DNA from: Phorcus lineatus
Lineage: Eukaryota > Mollusca > Gastropoda > Trochida > Trochidae
NCBI GenBank assembly: GCA_921293015.1
Contig: OV121086.1
Span: 40,069,402-40,133,401 of the forward strand
Direction of reading: 5' to 3'
Length of the DNA: 64,000 bases
Numbering within the stretch: position 1 is the stretch's first letter; each line of letters starts with the position of its first letter. Both the position numbers and the translations under genes were made by a program. Below the pieces are notes generated by a model. It was not told where the DNA came from, did not search any database, and saw nothing but the letters and a program-made list of their open reading frames with translations. This document shows positions 25,670 to 37,559 of this stretch, piece by piece.

Positions 25670-25986
25670 GGTGAGGTGAGGTGAGTTGGTGTTTAACGCC
25701 TCTTTCAAGGTTATTTCACTTATATTGCGGCTGCTAGTATTACTGCAGGGGGAAAGCCCGCAACACCATTGTGCTTATGCATTGCGGTGAAACCTGCGAG
25801 CATCGGCTGGAATTAGCGAACCATGGGTGGTATTGCGCTGAATTTCAGTGTAGCATTGCACCCTAACCTGACTGCGCGTAGAACAGTTCTCTACTGCAGA
25901 CAAAGTTGCCGAGCCCCCTGCGGGATTCGAACCACGGACATCCTGATCCGAAGCCGAACGCGCTAACCACTGTGCTATCCCGCCCC
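25670..25986 (-). mobile_element. tRNA-derived SINE, family A, copy 3 (young)
   Basis: A full-length 317-bp copy. On the minus strand the head is GGGGCGGGATAGCACAGTGG, with a near-canonical B box GGTTCGAATCC, and the tail ends CAACTCACCTCACCTCA. Perfect 11-bp target duplications TAGGTTGATGA lie at 25659-25669 and 25987-25997, so the insertion is recent compared with the others. Confidence 0.93.
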
Positions 25987-26274
25987 TAGGTTGATGAATA
26001 GCAGGATGTTTTGCTGTGTGCTTAGAGCATGCACTGAACTAGTGGAGTATTAGATGAAGTTATTATTAGTTTTAATATGAAATGAATTATTTTTTAATGA
26101 AGAAACAAATAAAATATTTTGAAGATGAGGGTGGGAGGATTGTGTGGTTCCATTGTAAAAAGTAATCATTCATGTACCATCTGCCTTTCAATGTTCATTG
26201 TTGCCACTGTTCAAATTTCAAAACAATTTTACCAGCTCTTGTTGTTTGAAGGGTGTTAGGGAGATTTCATAAAT

Positions 26275-26275
26275 G

Positions 26276-26326
<51 letters not shown>

Positions 26327-26441
26327 AATTATCATTATCATTATCATTATCATTATCATTATCATCATCATTATCATTATCATCATCATCATTATCATCA
26401 TCATCATCATCATTATCTTCATCATCATAATTATCATTATC

Positions 26442-26473
<32 letters not shown>

Positions 26474-26487
26474 TATCATCATCATCA
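26275..26487. repeat. ATC/ATT trinucleotide microsatellite, about 213 bp
   Basis: CAT(CAT)n with interspersed ATTATC units. All long poly-Ile, poly-His and poly-Met frames here are by-products. Confidence 0.97.
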
Positions 26488-26594
26488 ATGAGATATATGT
26501 ATTACAACAGGATCTGGTGCACCATTCAAAAGTGAAACAGTAACCATGCTAGTTACTAAGAAGATAATTCCTAAACCAATCTTCCTTTCAACAT

Positions 26595-26764
26595 TCACTG
26601 TCTTCTTTTATCATTTTCCTGTTCATCTTCTGAACTGATTAGTGAAAACATTTCATGAACTACAACAAGAAACAACTTGTCCCAAATGGAACCATCGAGC
26701 ATTGCCCATTGCCCTAGGCCATGAAGGTGCCCCAAAAACACTCCTTTGACAGGCAGCGAGAAAT
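26595..26764 (-). CDS. Orphan terminal-exon candidate, unknown gene
   Basis: On the minus strand a pyrimidine-rich acceptor (TTCGGTTCACAACAG|AT) opens a 170-nt frame ending in TGA at 26595-26597. It codes about 55 residues including LPVKGVFLGHLHGLGQWAML and a charged end SSEDEQENDKRRQ. I recognise no family, and no AATAAA follows closely. A GACA microsatellite (26795-26820) lies just upstream in the would-be intron. It may be chance. Confidence 0.2.
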
Positions 26765-26794
26765 CTGTTGTGAACCGAAGAAGGACAAGTATGT

Positions 26795-26820
26795 GACAGA
26801 CAGACAGACAGACAGACAGA
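26795..26820. repeat. GACA microsatellite
   Basis: Six and a half units of GACA. Confidence 0.95.
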
Positions 26821-26869
26821 TAATGTGTGACCCAGGTCTGTAATACTACAAGGCGAGTATACATGGCCC

Positions 26870-28200
26870 TTGTGTTACAGGTGACATACTTGGGTCAAGA
26901 TGACCTTGCAGATTGTATTGATACAATATAACTCTAACAGATTTCAGGACTTCATACATTCGCTCCATAGAGGAACATAGTCCTGGCTTTGTTCAAAGTG
27001 TGGGATACAAGTCACCATGATAAGTTACCGCAGGTCACTGATTGTGCTGCAACTCCAAGTACATACCCCATGGTAGCGGCCGGGGATGGCGATATTTAAT
27101 AAACCAAACTAAAATTTAAACATGTCCTGACAGCTACAGTATTAAACAATACTAACACCATTGATTTTGAATATTAAATTTAACACTAGATGGAATATAA
27201 AAAAAGAGCACATCAATCTTCTTCACCATAATGCAGCAGAATAAAGGTTAAACCTTGGCTACAAGATGTATGCTGATATTCAGCTGACAATGAGACCCAG
27301 GGGGCAATATCACGCTACCTACTCCCATAGAGTGAAATATACATGAATGGCGTCATTAGGATGTTAATTACACTTCACACCATTTGATATATACATTTTG
27401 TTGCATGAGAACTACCAGTCTATGTACTGGTTGCAGTGTTATCACTCAATCTACTTTCTGAACAATAACATGGCAAATAAGTCATGCAATAGTGGCTGAA
27501 AAGTATATGCACACAAATGCTATCTTACCGGAACTAATAACAAATTATTTTTTTTACCAAAGTAAATGACATTTTACATTTATCTCACTGCAGTAAATCT
27601 GCTGAATTGGCACGTCTGGACATTTTAACTTACATTGTTCAAATACCTTCGTTTCAAATTTATCAAATTCCTCTCTTCTTCAAACAGTGAATATTTTCAC
27701 AGAGATTTAAAAGTTAAATGAATTGTATTGTTGTATAGCACCAAAAATACAGATTTAAACTAAAAGGAAATATTTTGTTTGAATACATCATCCAAAGAAA
27801 TGGAAAATATGAAACACATAAACAAGGAAAAGATCTAATGGAACCATAAATGCATTATATGTTAACATTATCCTTTTAAATTGTCATCTTGTATTCACTC
27901 ATCCAGGCAAATCTGATATCTCAGATAAAAGCAGGACTCTCCATGGAACTGTAAACAAGATGAATCCCCCACTCAACCTCAATCCCAATGGCATCCAATT
28001 ATCCTAAGGGACCTGAGAAAGGATTAAACATGAATAATGCCCACTCTATCATTCAATACGGCCTCGTATCGACCACAGATGGAATAACAGCATCTGATCA
28101 TTGGTCATCTGGCAGTAAATCACTAGGCTTGACCACTTTGTCCAGGCGGGCAAGGAGAGTTCAGCCACAAAGAAGTTGAAACTACATCCTTCCTGTCAAC
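26870..28200. other. Non-coding DNA
   Basis: I see no element or array. A 63-codon plus frame at 27988-28179 has average base composition but no splice support or known domain. Confidence 0.45.
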
Positions 28201-28204
28201 AGAG

Positions 28205-28280
28205 GGGTCAGTCAGGGCCCCGGGGTCACATTTTGTATGGGTCAGGCCCTAGGGTCACATTTGTTTGGGTCATGTGACCT
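28205..28280. promoter_or_regulatory. Cluster of GGGTCA nuclear-receptor half-sites
   Basis: Five GGGTCA words in one direction start at 28205, 28223, 28239, 28252 and 28267. The last is followed after 2 bp by inverted TGACCT (28275-28280). Part of this is a 29-bp near-duplication (GGGTCACATTT twice), so it is either a short minisatellite or a receptor-binding cluster. Confidence 0.4.
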
Positions 28281-29298
28281 CTGTGTTTAGTTTTTTCATT
28301 ACGTGAGGTACTCCCATGTAGATCTGCAATCTTTAGGGATTAGTGGCGGTCAATTAAGTCCATCTGATAACTGGGTTCGTTGAGAGTTGTTTACATTTCC
28401 ATGGCTCCCTGACTTCTTTGTCATTCTCTGTTTGTAAAGTGTGTCTGTCACTGAGGTGCTGTTTCCATTTCGTAGAGTTGATTATTTTTAGTACCAGGCA
28501 GCCGAGAGGATGTAAATAGTCAATTAAACTCTCCAAATACACACCTCAAATTGAATTTGACAATACAGTTAAACCAAATTGGGACCAGAATTATATCTGG
28601 GACTGTCTGAAGTCCTCAAGCTCATCTTGCTGGACATAATCACAGAAACGTAGAATTTATACATAAAAGATATATTTTATAAATTTTAAAAATTAGTTAA
28701 TTAGTTAAATTAGTAAATTTAGTTAATAACTATTTAAATTCTTATGGTTAGCTTTGAACTTTGTGTCTAGAGGGCACTGATAAATTATCGATTAAACACA
28801 AATGTTGTTTTAGGATGGTAGGACTAAATTAGTAGTTAGTAGTTATATGTAGTTATATCATCTTTGAATAAAGATCAGAGAAACACAGGATGTAAACCAC
28901 AGAAGATATCATATAATCACTTTGCATGCGTGTAAAATTTCTCAATAACATTGTCCTAGATGATACCCTAACCAAAACTTGTACTCTTCATGATATTCAA
29001 GATTTAATTTATTGATGTACTTTGCTATATGTAGAGAGTGTATGTCTTAAGTGAGTTATTATTCAGTGGCAATTGAGCAATATTTCCTCCCTTAGTGGCA
29101 TTGTATTTCTAGAATATTCATCGCTATTGTGCAGCGGCATTTCATTTGCATAGAAATATATCCATCAATGACATTTCCAAATACTATCGTCCAGCAGATA
29201 AGAACTGTCATGTAATATACATTTTATTTGCCCGTGTAAGATACTGCAGTGTAATATTTATACGGCGATATTAAACTAGTGAAATACCGCTGCAAGTA

Positions 29299-29306
29299 TG
29301 ACGTCA
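29299..29306. promoter_or_regulatory. CRE palindrome TGACGTCA (one of six in window)
   Basis: Full TGACGTCA sites also occur at 43475, 47098, 47716, 58117 and 63168. A near-match, TGACGTCG, lies at 29323. No promoter can be assigned here. Confidence 0.4.
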
Positions 29307-29434
29307 CAATATTGTGTGGCCATGACGTCGCAATGTTGGCACCGCCGTCACAATGGCAGCCAAGTCGCGGAAATGTTTTATTCAGTACACTTTCGGCAAT
29401 CATGCTTGATTACTGGGGTCAAATACTAAACAGA

Positions 29435-29572
29435 ATACTAAACTTCCTTCAATTTCATACTATTTTTATTAAACTCACTAATGATTTGGTATCAAACTCG
29501 CTTTCGCTCGCCTTATACTGTATCATTAACTAGTTTAATAAATATAGTATTAAATGGAAGGTCGTTTAGTAT
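29435..29572 (+). mobile_element. MITE, ATACTAAAC family, copy 1
   Basis: Ends ATACTAAACTTCCTTCAATT and GGAAGGTCGTTTAGTAT, an imperfect terminal inverted repeat. The interior holds GGTATCAAACTCGCTTTCGC. The inverted second copy is at 30336-30443. Confidence 0.6.
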
Positions 29573-30335
29573 CTTCTATATATCTGACCAATACCAGATC
29601 AATACAGATTCATCAATATCATACCTGTATTATCACCTTGCTATGACCTTTACTTTTATTCATAATAGATGAAGTGTACCTAGAGGAGAACAATGGAACA
29701 CAAGGGCATTGTCTTTAATTGCTATCAGCGAGACATCTCCCAACATCTAAAATTTCACACAAGTCTTCCATTTGCTCAAGATCAGATTGATAAAGACCCT
29801 TTCCAGTCATTCATGCAAACCCTGATAAAATCTGTACTTGGAGGTTTTACTTGAAGACAATTCAGATCGTTAGCCACAATTTTATGATTGATCTCTTTGT
29901 TTTCGAAGTGATTCCGCAAACGAAAGGACGTCAGCCGTTGTCCGAGGCACGCATGCCACACGTCACTGACAATTGCAACTTGAGCCTATTGTTTTTATTG
30001 CCAAAAGGCTTGAAACAGGATAAAGGCCATGTGATGTTGACCAAAGGCCTTAATGGCACATGGACACTGCCTAGACATGCTTTGGTCACTCAGTGTCCAG
30101 TCTGACCAACATGAAAAGGTCTTTGTGTCCAAGATTAGGGTCTTTCAATCCAGGAGGATTTGGCATAGCTGCTGGATTTAGACAAGCTTGGTCGAAATGA
30201 GATGGGGAATGTAAATGGCTTAATCAATTTTCATTTCAGTATAACATTATAATGAACAATGAAATTGGACAATGGAACAATGGAATAGCTAATCTAATAG
30301 TTGTGTTATTCTTAGATTTTTATTATGTATAAAGG

Positions 30336-30443
30336 ATACTAAACCATCTTTAATTTAATATGATTATTAAAGGAGTTTGATACGGACTCATTCACATGTT
30401 GATTAAAATAGTATTAAGTCATAAATGGTAGAAAGTTTAGTAT
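30336..30443 (-). mobile_element. MITE, ATACTAAAC family, copy 2 (inverted)
   Basis: Ends ATACTAAACCATCTTTAATT and AATGGTAGAAAGTTTAGTAT. Read on the minus strand it aligns with copy 1, including CCGTATCAAACTC and TTTAATAATCATATTAAAT. It is shorter by an internal deletion. Confidence 0.6.
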
Positions 30444-30449
30444 ATTGTG

Positions 30450-31700
30450 TATCACTTACTCACATAAATCAAGTATAAATGCCAACAATGTGCAGAAACT
30501 TAACTTTTCCTCCAATCAGCTGCCATTGTACAGTTCCACCAATTTTGTGATGTCAAAACTACGCAATTTTGTGAAGTCATTCTTATCGAAGTATCACAAT
30601 TTTGATATTGTAAACATAACACTGCAGCATCTTACGAAAGTCTGTCGGCTAGGCCCTGAATGAACTTAGAAGCCCATAAAAAGCAAGTTTATAAAAAGAC
30701 TTGAGAGCTGATTTCTGAAAATGAAAAAAAATTCAGTATCCTTATCAATTCATTTAATACATTTTTAAAATTTTGACTAACTGAAGCATTTTTCATTTCA
30801 GTGTCTAATTGGTAGACTACATCTTACATGGAAAAGTTAAAAAATTATTTGAACATATTCATTTCCAAAGAATTGAACCAGATAGGCAAACAAGCCGAGG
30901 CTTATGCCAATACCACTCCAGGATACAACAGAATTGATAACATGCCATGATGAATGTACAGTTAGATTAATATTTCTGAAAGAAAAGAACACAAATCAAT
31001 ATTAAACATAATATTTCACTGTGAAATTATAAATCAAGTCTGGTTTCTAAATTTATAAATGAGTGAGTAATAAATGACATTGATTAGGGAGGTGGCCTTG
31101 AATAGGTGACCAAAGACTTATATGGTTATGATAATTATCTTTATTAATGATAATAATGAGTGTTCTTGATCGACTGATTTTCATCAAGAATTGGATCATC
31201 CTATTATCATTATCGTCAGTTGACAAGTTTGATGAATTCCTTCTAAACAAGAAGGAAGCTATTTAATGAAGTTAGTTTGAAGGTCAAAGGTCAAACTGAT
31301 TAGTCAAAGTCATATTAAGGATTTCAATGGTCAGTTGAATTATTACACTACTGTTGCTAGCTGGCTGATTCACAAGTAACCTGGATGGTCAACAAGACCT
31401 AAATCATGATGGTCAATGGTCAATTGGATTGGTCAGATTCTAACTGACAACTTGACTCAACAACTAAATTAAGTGCCTTGTGCATCAAATACTTTTAGTT
31501 GCAATATCGTTATCAGATCGTTATCGTTAATCGTTATCAGATGGAAGTTTAGGTCAAAATCTGACATAATATCAAAAATCCCTTGAAACAAAATGAAACC
31601 AGCTTGTAATAGGAAGATAACATCTTTGGTGAAAGTTTAACCCAAAACTAATTTCAACCTTGCAGATACAATTCTTGAGAAGTCGAAAATGTCAAAAGTG
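30450..31700. other. Non-coding DNA with GGTCAA-rich patch
   Basis: Between 31270 and 31440 words such as GGTCAAAGGTCAAACTGA and GGTCAATGGTCAATTGG recur irregularly. Otherwise I see nothing. Confidence 0.4.
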
Positions 31701-31705
31701 CCTTG

Positions 31706-31798
31706 GCAATGGATGGACCAATTATGGTCAGAAGATGAACAATGGATGGACAGAAGATAAACAATGGACAGCAAAAAGATTGACAATGGATGGATTAC
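31706..31798. repeat. Degenerate 22-bp minisatellite, about 4 units
   Basis: CAATGGATGGACAGAAGATAA and variants. It gives the 63-codon frame at 31660-31851. Confidence 0.7.
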
Positions 31799-31869
31799 CA
31801 TGTCCTAAGCCTTTGGCTTTTACTCTGATAAGCTACGTGAATACACACTAAAATGTGAATTTATTAACA

Positions 31870-33470
31870 AAGTATCAAATGATACTGAGTTGGTAAAGTC
31901 TTCAATGCCACATTGAAAGGAAGAGATATAGGGGTGAATAATCGATATGAGATTTCACAATGCTTAGATTTGAACAAAGACAATTATTCAGTTGAAAAAA
32001 TTCATGACAAATCATTATCATTCATTACATAAATAATGAACTCCGACGAAAAGATGTTTGTACAATTGAGCAGCTTGTTGGAAAATTATCCTGATTAATT
32101 ATTTAATGTTTAAAAGAAAACGTTGAAAGGTTACAGATCATCTCATCTAAATCTCCATGATTTGATGGATACTGTTTTCACCAATAAATGCAGTTCATTG
32201 AGACTTAAGGGTTGGAATTTCAAATTCCTTGTAAAGTATATAATCCATACAACAACAAAAAAGACAGCAAAGATCACAGGTGATTTGTTTCAAACACATT
32301 AGACCTACTTATCATTAATAATTCTAATTTCAAATTGTATCAATTTCTTTAAAAGAATTGTCTCCCCTTTCTACATTTGTAGGTGTATGCTCAGGTAGAA
32401 CAAAGAACATACAATTTCATAAAGCAAGGAACGCTAATGACTCTTAAAAGCCTCAATATCAATAATGATCGATAGGGCTAATGAGGATGATTATTTCATG
32501 GGACGGTATGAAGTTACATGGAAAAATATTTAAACAGCTTTTGTTTGAACTGCAAATGATCCAACATGTGTCTGAGGGTGAACAAATAGCCTGGACTGTT
32601 TACCCCGGTCAACTCCAATAAACACCAGTCTAAACGCCCCTAACAGTAAATCTCCTGCCCTGTGCTTAACCCCGTGAGTGCCAGATGGCGATGTTTAGGA
32701 GCTCTTAAAAAGACATTATCAAAAGCCTATTAAGGGTTGCACAACAGGGTGCAATGTTGATGTTGTGTCAGACAGGCAGATTATCTCGTATTAAGTGCGG
32801 TGACGTAACAAGGAAGTAATTGTTTTTCATGCTTCAATGATCAAGGGTTCCTTTGTGATACCTGCTGGGGATGTTTGGGTGGGGACAGGGGGTGGAGAAA
32901 TGACCTGAGGGTGTGTGATATATAGACAATGTCACAAATTGGGAGTGAGTTCCATGGTCAATGGAAGAAAGAAACTGAAGGTGTTGATTTGCTAAAACAT
33001 GTTGCACAAACAAATGGAGTTTTTTGCTTTGGATCTTTTGTTTGTAAACCCATAGCTATTGTAATGTTAATATGTTGTCCACAATTATGATGATGGAATT
33101 ACAGTTTACAGTTTACAAGAACCTTCATGTTCTTGCTAGGAGGGGAAGAGGGGGGATGGTGGAGGTCCATGAAACGCTAGTGTTTGAATCCCTCATTTTC
33201 AGCGGGGGTTAGTCTTAAGCCTTTGTCTTTACTTGTCTTGACTTATTGGCTTAGATATGTTACATCTGAACAGATATTGAAGGAAAACATCACATTTTTA
33301 ACATACCACTTGGTAAGATTGTTCTAAGAACTACCACTTTATAGTTATGTAGCCGAATGCAAATCATGCAGCAGATTGCATTGAAAGTCAAGTCTTCAGA
33401 ATCTAATGCTCTAGTGATGGAGCATGTGGGGGTCATGTCTGATCTTGACAAATTCTGACTGATCAATATT
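31870..33470. other. Non-coding DNA
   Basis: I see no exon or element. TGACGTAACAAGGAAGT at 32802 resembles the CRE-plus-GGAA motif at 47098 and 58117. Confidence 0.45.
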
Positions 33471-33479
33471 TTCCTCTTC

Positions 33480-34090
33480 CTGATGTGCAGAACCTGGCAT
33501 GTATAGACAGGTGGGTGAGGAATACCCTGAGGGTAAGATAAGATGGATGGGGAGGGGGTAGGACCAGGACAGTGAGATAACAGGGGGTAAAGGAGCGACC
33601 TATGGTATCCTGAAGGGCAAAGTCAAGACTATTCAGATATTTGGTTAAAAACCTTGGGATAATAAAAGAGGGAAGGTGAGGGGGTGAAACTTGGCAGCGT
33701 GATAAGGCAGGGTAGCCTGGAGGGTAATGAGGGCAAGAAGAGGGGCATGGACATTGAGATAAGAGGAGAGGTGTGGGGGATGGTATGAGATATCACCGGG
33801 CAAAGTCAAGCTGGTTGAGAAAGTGGGATGAAACCCAAGGGGATTGAGAGAGAAGTGGGCGGGGTAGGAATAGAACTCAGGGTAATGAGAAGTACACAGG
33901 GTGGGGTAGGGCCCCAGAGAACAAGGGGTAAGAAACCCTGGGGCATTTAAAAGAAGAAGCCCTTGAGTAATTGGATAGCTGGGTGAAATTCTGGATAAGG
34001 ATATAGAAGTTTTGAGGGGGTTTAGACATGGCACCTAAGATAAGAGGATGTCAGGTGGATCTCTGAGGGGTCAGGATGATCATTGACTGC
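33480..34090. repeat. G-skewed degenerate minisatellite
   Basis: G-rich words such as CCTGAGGGTAAGATAAG, GAGGGTAATGAGGGC and AGGGGTAAGAAACCCTGGGG recur irregularly on the plus strand. A minus-strand frame of 129 codons (33645-34034) is open because the repeat lacks stops. Its proline, leucine and serine bias is that of the array. Confidence 0.6.
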
Positions 34091-34399
34091 TTAGATATCG
34101 AGAGCCTGAGGGGCAGGGATGTCACACCATGATATGTGGCTCAATTATTCTCAACTATTTCAATTATTAGGCAACTTCAGGAGAAGATTAAAGACAAGGC
34201 TTCAGTTGAAGATTTTAAGATGTTTGGCTTCAGTCAGAGATTAAAGAGTAAAGCTGAATTAATGAACTCTTAACTGGGATCAGCATTATTGATAAAACTG
34301 AATTTGATCAAAATATTGAGTTCATAATGGTCCAAAAAATGCTTCTTTTAAATAAATATTGACTTACATATAAAATATAATCACATAATATCACAGTTC

Positions 34400-35095
34400 A
34401 CATCAAAAGTCAACATGCCAAATATGAGAACCATTCAAATTAAACACGTTATATATACATGTTTCTCATAGATATCAAAATCCATTATCAAACAAAATAT
34501 CAAACCAGTTGAGTCAAACCCATGTTCAAAATACAAAAACCATGGTACTTTTCCTTAGACGTTAAAGATACCAACGATAAAATTACTAAAAATACAAATA
34601 ATCCAACTGAACAAAACATTTCCAGTCAGAGCCAAGATTAGAATGTTCACGTTTCCAATATTTAGTCATATATAACAAAAACAACCACAAACAAAATACT
34701 ACACCATTCCCGTTAAAACAAACTACAATATGAGATATACGATATTCCCCATTCTTACAAGTGATGAATACAAATACCAATATCAAAGAAAATACACGAC
34801 AAAAGCAAACTTCAACATCAGAGACACAAGTTTGCATTGCTATATGTCACAGCTTTCAAAACCAATCATCAAACAAAACTATAGACCAAAAGCCAACTCA
34901 AACATCTCATTTTTGCCTTGTTTACATATCATTGATACCAAAACCAATCATCTAACAAGATACTAGACCAAAAGCCAACTTAAAATTCCATTTTGGCCTT
35001 GTTTATATGTCATAAATACCAAAACCGATAATCAAACAAATATCAAACAATACCCATCAAAGCCAAGTTCAACATAAAACCAAAGTCACAAACAC
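34400..35095. repeat. Degenerate tandem array, about 81-bp unit
   Basis: ACCAATCATCAAACAAAACT with AGACCAAAAGCCAACT starts near 34861, 34942 and (as ACCGATAATCAAACAAA) 35023. Older, more diverged units reach back to about 34470 (ATCCATTATCAAACAAAAT). A G-poor plus strand keeps several short frames open. Confidence 0.65.
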
Positions 35096-35257
35096 TTTAA
35101 AAAATGTCTGAATGTATCACTTCTAAAAGAGTTCCCCCTACCAGTGAGAGGAGATGTTGACAATGGCGCCATTGTCCAAACTAAGAGTTTTATCTTTATC
35201 CATCACTTCACAGAGACCCTTGAGGCTAGCAGCTGGCACATGGCACCGATAACTTAC

Positions 35258-35468
35258 ATATCTAGAGGCTGACCATACAGGATCATTGTTCCTACACCCA
35301 GGAAAACATGGCCTCTGTTTACACAAGGTTCGAGGAGTTAATTTGGACATGGCCATAGATGCAACTTCTTCTAAGTTTAACCTGGTATTTACAATAAAAT
35401 GCTCGTGCAATTTTGGAGATTCGAAAAATGAGCAAAGTGAACCTTGCCTAGTAGTTGAACTAGTTGAC
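35258..35468 (-). CDS. Orphan exon candidate, unknown gene
   Basis: On the minus strand acceptor CAGTTTTGCAG|G and a near-consensus donor TAT|GTAAGT bound 211 nt. It starts after two bases of a codon and ends in phase 0, with one open frame of 70 complete codons. The peptide runs STSSTTRQGSLCSFFESPKL, HEHFIVNTRLNLEEVASMAM, SKLTPRTLCKQRPCFPGC and RNNDPVWSASRY. It is not low-complexity. The frame also reads on to 35138 past the donor. I recognise no family, and it does not match IPPK. Of the orphan candidates this has the best splice sites. Confidence 0.4.
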
Positions 35469-35794
35469 CTGCAAAACTGACTTCACTAAAATGGGGTTTA
35501 AAAACTGTTGAACACTTTAAAAAGGAGTTCTTTGCAACTTAAAGGTTATTCTATTAAACTTTGCTCTTTATGCCTAAGACCTTGATGTAAAACATCACTT
35601 ACAAATTCAAAAGACATTTTGAACCAGGTTCAAGCCATATACCCTTCATACCAGTGACCATTAACTGTTTTAATCATGGCAAAGGTTTTTTAATTTGATA
35701 TTCATATTCATAAAATGATATAATCACTGTTATTGTTTCTATGATAAAAAAAAATAAATACTTATTATTATTATATCTTTTAAGCAGACAAGGA

Positions 35795-36107
35795 GGTGAG
35801 TTAGGTGAGGTGAGTTGGTGTTTAACGCTGCTTTCAAGGTTTTTTCACTTATATCGCGGCTGCTAGTGTTATTGCAGAAAGAAAGCCCGCAACACCATTT
35901 TGGCTATGCATTGCGGTGAAACCTGCGAGCATCGGCTGGAACTAGCAAACCATGGGTGGTACTGCGCTGAATTTCAGTGTAGTATTGCACCCAAACCTGA
36001 ACAGTTCTCTACTGCAGACAAAGTTGCCGAGCCCCTGGCGGGATTCGAACCACAGACCTCCTGATCCGAAGCTGAACGTGCTAACCACTGCGCTATCCCG
36101 CCCCCGC
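35795..36107 (-). mobile_element. tRNA-derived SINE, family A, copy 4
   Basis: Minus-strand head GGGCGGGATAGCGCAGTGGT, B box GGTTCGAATCC, tail ending in CAACTCACC. Direct repeats AAGCAGACAARGA (35782-35794 and 36108-36120) differ at one base. Compared with copy 3 it lacks about 16 bp in the body (near 36001). Confidence 0.92.
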
Positions 36108-36129
36108 AAGCAGACAAAGAGAAACAGGT

Positions 36130-37550
36130 AAAGACAAAGACATCAGAATGGTAAAGACAGCAGACTACAGACCACAGACAGACGGTTAAACAGCTAGGCA
36201 GACAGATTCTACAAAAAGCATCTTATATTTCTTTACATATAGAACAAAGCTGGCAGTTAATCTCTTAAACGACCTTTATAATGACTCTTAAAGAAATTAC
36301 TATTGATTCTTTGTGAATGTCTATCTCTTGTTTCAAGTAAAAGGGCAGTTTGATTCAGAGACTTAATAAAATTGATCAACACATTGAACTAGTTTCCTTG
36401 AAACTAATTGTTATTGTTACTATTTTTCCTAATTACCTCTTAAAACTCATTTAACTTTTATGTCAAGTTCAGTTTGATTGTTTTTTTCACTTGTTTCACC
36501 TTATCCACTTCACAGTATACTTATAATATACTGGTTTGAGAAATGAGTTTTTTAATTAGTGCTTTGGAAATATCTTCAAAACATGATAAGGCCACCTACT
36601 TAGACAAGCATTAGATCCAAAAAGAAATTGAATATCTCAAAGAAGAAAGTGTTTTAATTTATCTTAGACTACCTAAACCATTTCTCTTCACTGAAAGTAG
36701 CTTTGAAACTCATAAAACAAAATGGAAACACAGAATGAACATGTATGTGCTGTGGAACTTTGAAATTTGCACTAAACTCCTTGTGCTCACTGATATATGA
36801 AGGGGGGGAGCGGAGGGGGGGATGAGATCTTCAAAAGCAAAAGTCAATATTAACCCTTTTCCTACTGAAACAGAAATTTTTTTATATAACGATAATAATA
36901 TTCCTTTTTTAATCTATTATTATAGCCTTTGACCAAAGACATAAAATGCTGTCATAAAATAATTATTGTATATAATTTAACATATAAACATAATTTTTCT
37001 GTCAACAAATAAATTACATTTTCACAATGTGGAGCTATAGTCGAACTGCATATGTTCTAAAAATAAATATCATCATCATAATGATGAGATGCAAAATTTT
37101 ATCATGTGTCTTTTAAACATGTGACTCAAAATCAAATCATAATTACAAACATCAACAATGGCCTTTAAAATATCATCTTCGTGAAAGAGCCTGAAAATTC
37201 ATGTAAAACTAGTCTAGAATAGATCTAAAATGAATATCAATCAAGTTGTCATCAAACTTCAAGAAAGTGGGGGTGCATTATCTTACAAACTTGCAAAGAT
37301 CAGATATACAAGCTTATGAAGTCTTATCAACACCCATAAGATGTCTCGCCTAAAATCACTTGCATAATGTGAAATATCTCTCAAATATCTGGCAAATCTC
37401 TTCTTTCATCTCCACATGTCAGTCTCCCCTGGCATGTCTCCTCATTACCCCCATAAATAAGCACACCACCCCTCCAAATCGCTATTTCATGCTTTGATGT
37501 GGCCTGGAAATTAAACACACGTATGCCGGCTTGATAGGCACCCTTGGGAT
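36130..37550. other. AT-rich non-coding DNA
   Basis: I see no exon, array or transposon in this stretch. Confidence 0.45.
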
Positions 37551-37559
37551 TTTAACAGT

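Noticed and set aside
25900-25986. tRNA gene
   Set aside because: A and B boxes are present, but the tRNA fold is not complete and the sequence continues into the SINE body with target duplications; it is a SINE head, as are the other copies.
26253-26543. Poly-Ile, poly-His and poly-Met frames
   Set aside because: Produced by the ATC trinucleotide microsatellite on both strands.
27270-27320. Possible IPPK exon 7 (a minus-strand YCPLGL reading)
   Set aside because: Looked like the YCPLDL motif but the frame is closed just before and after it, with no splice sites.
27988-28179. 63-codon plus-strand frame
   Set aside because: No splice context and no homology I can recognise; length is within chance.
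33645-34034. 129-codon minus-strand frame
   Set aside because: Open only because the G-skewed degenerate minisatellite lacks stops in that direction; composition is that of the repeat.
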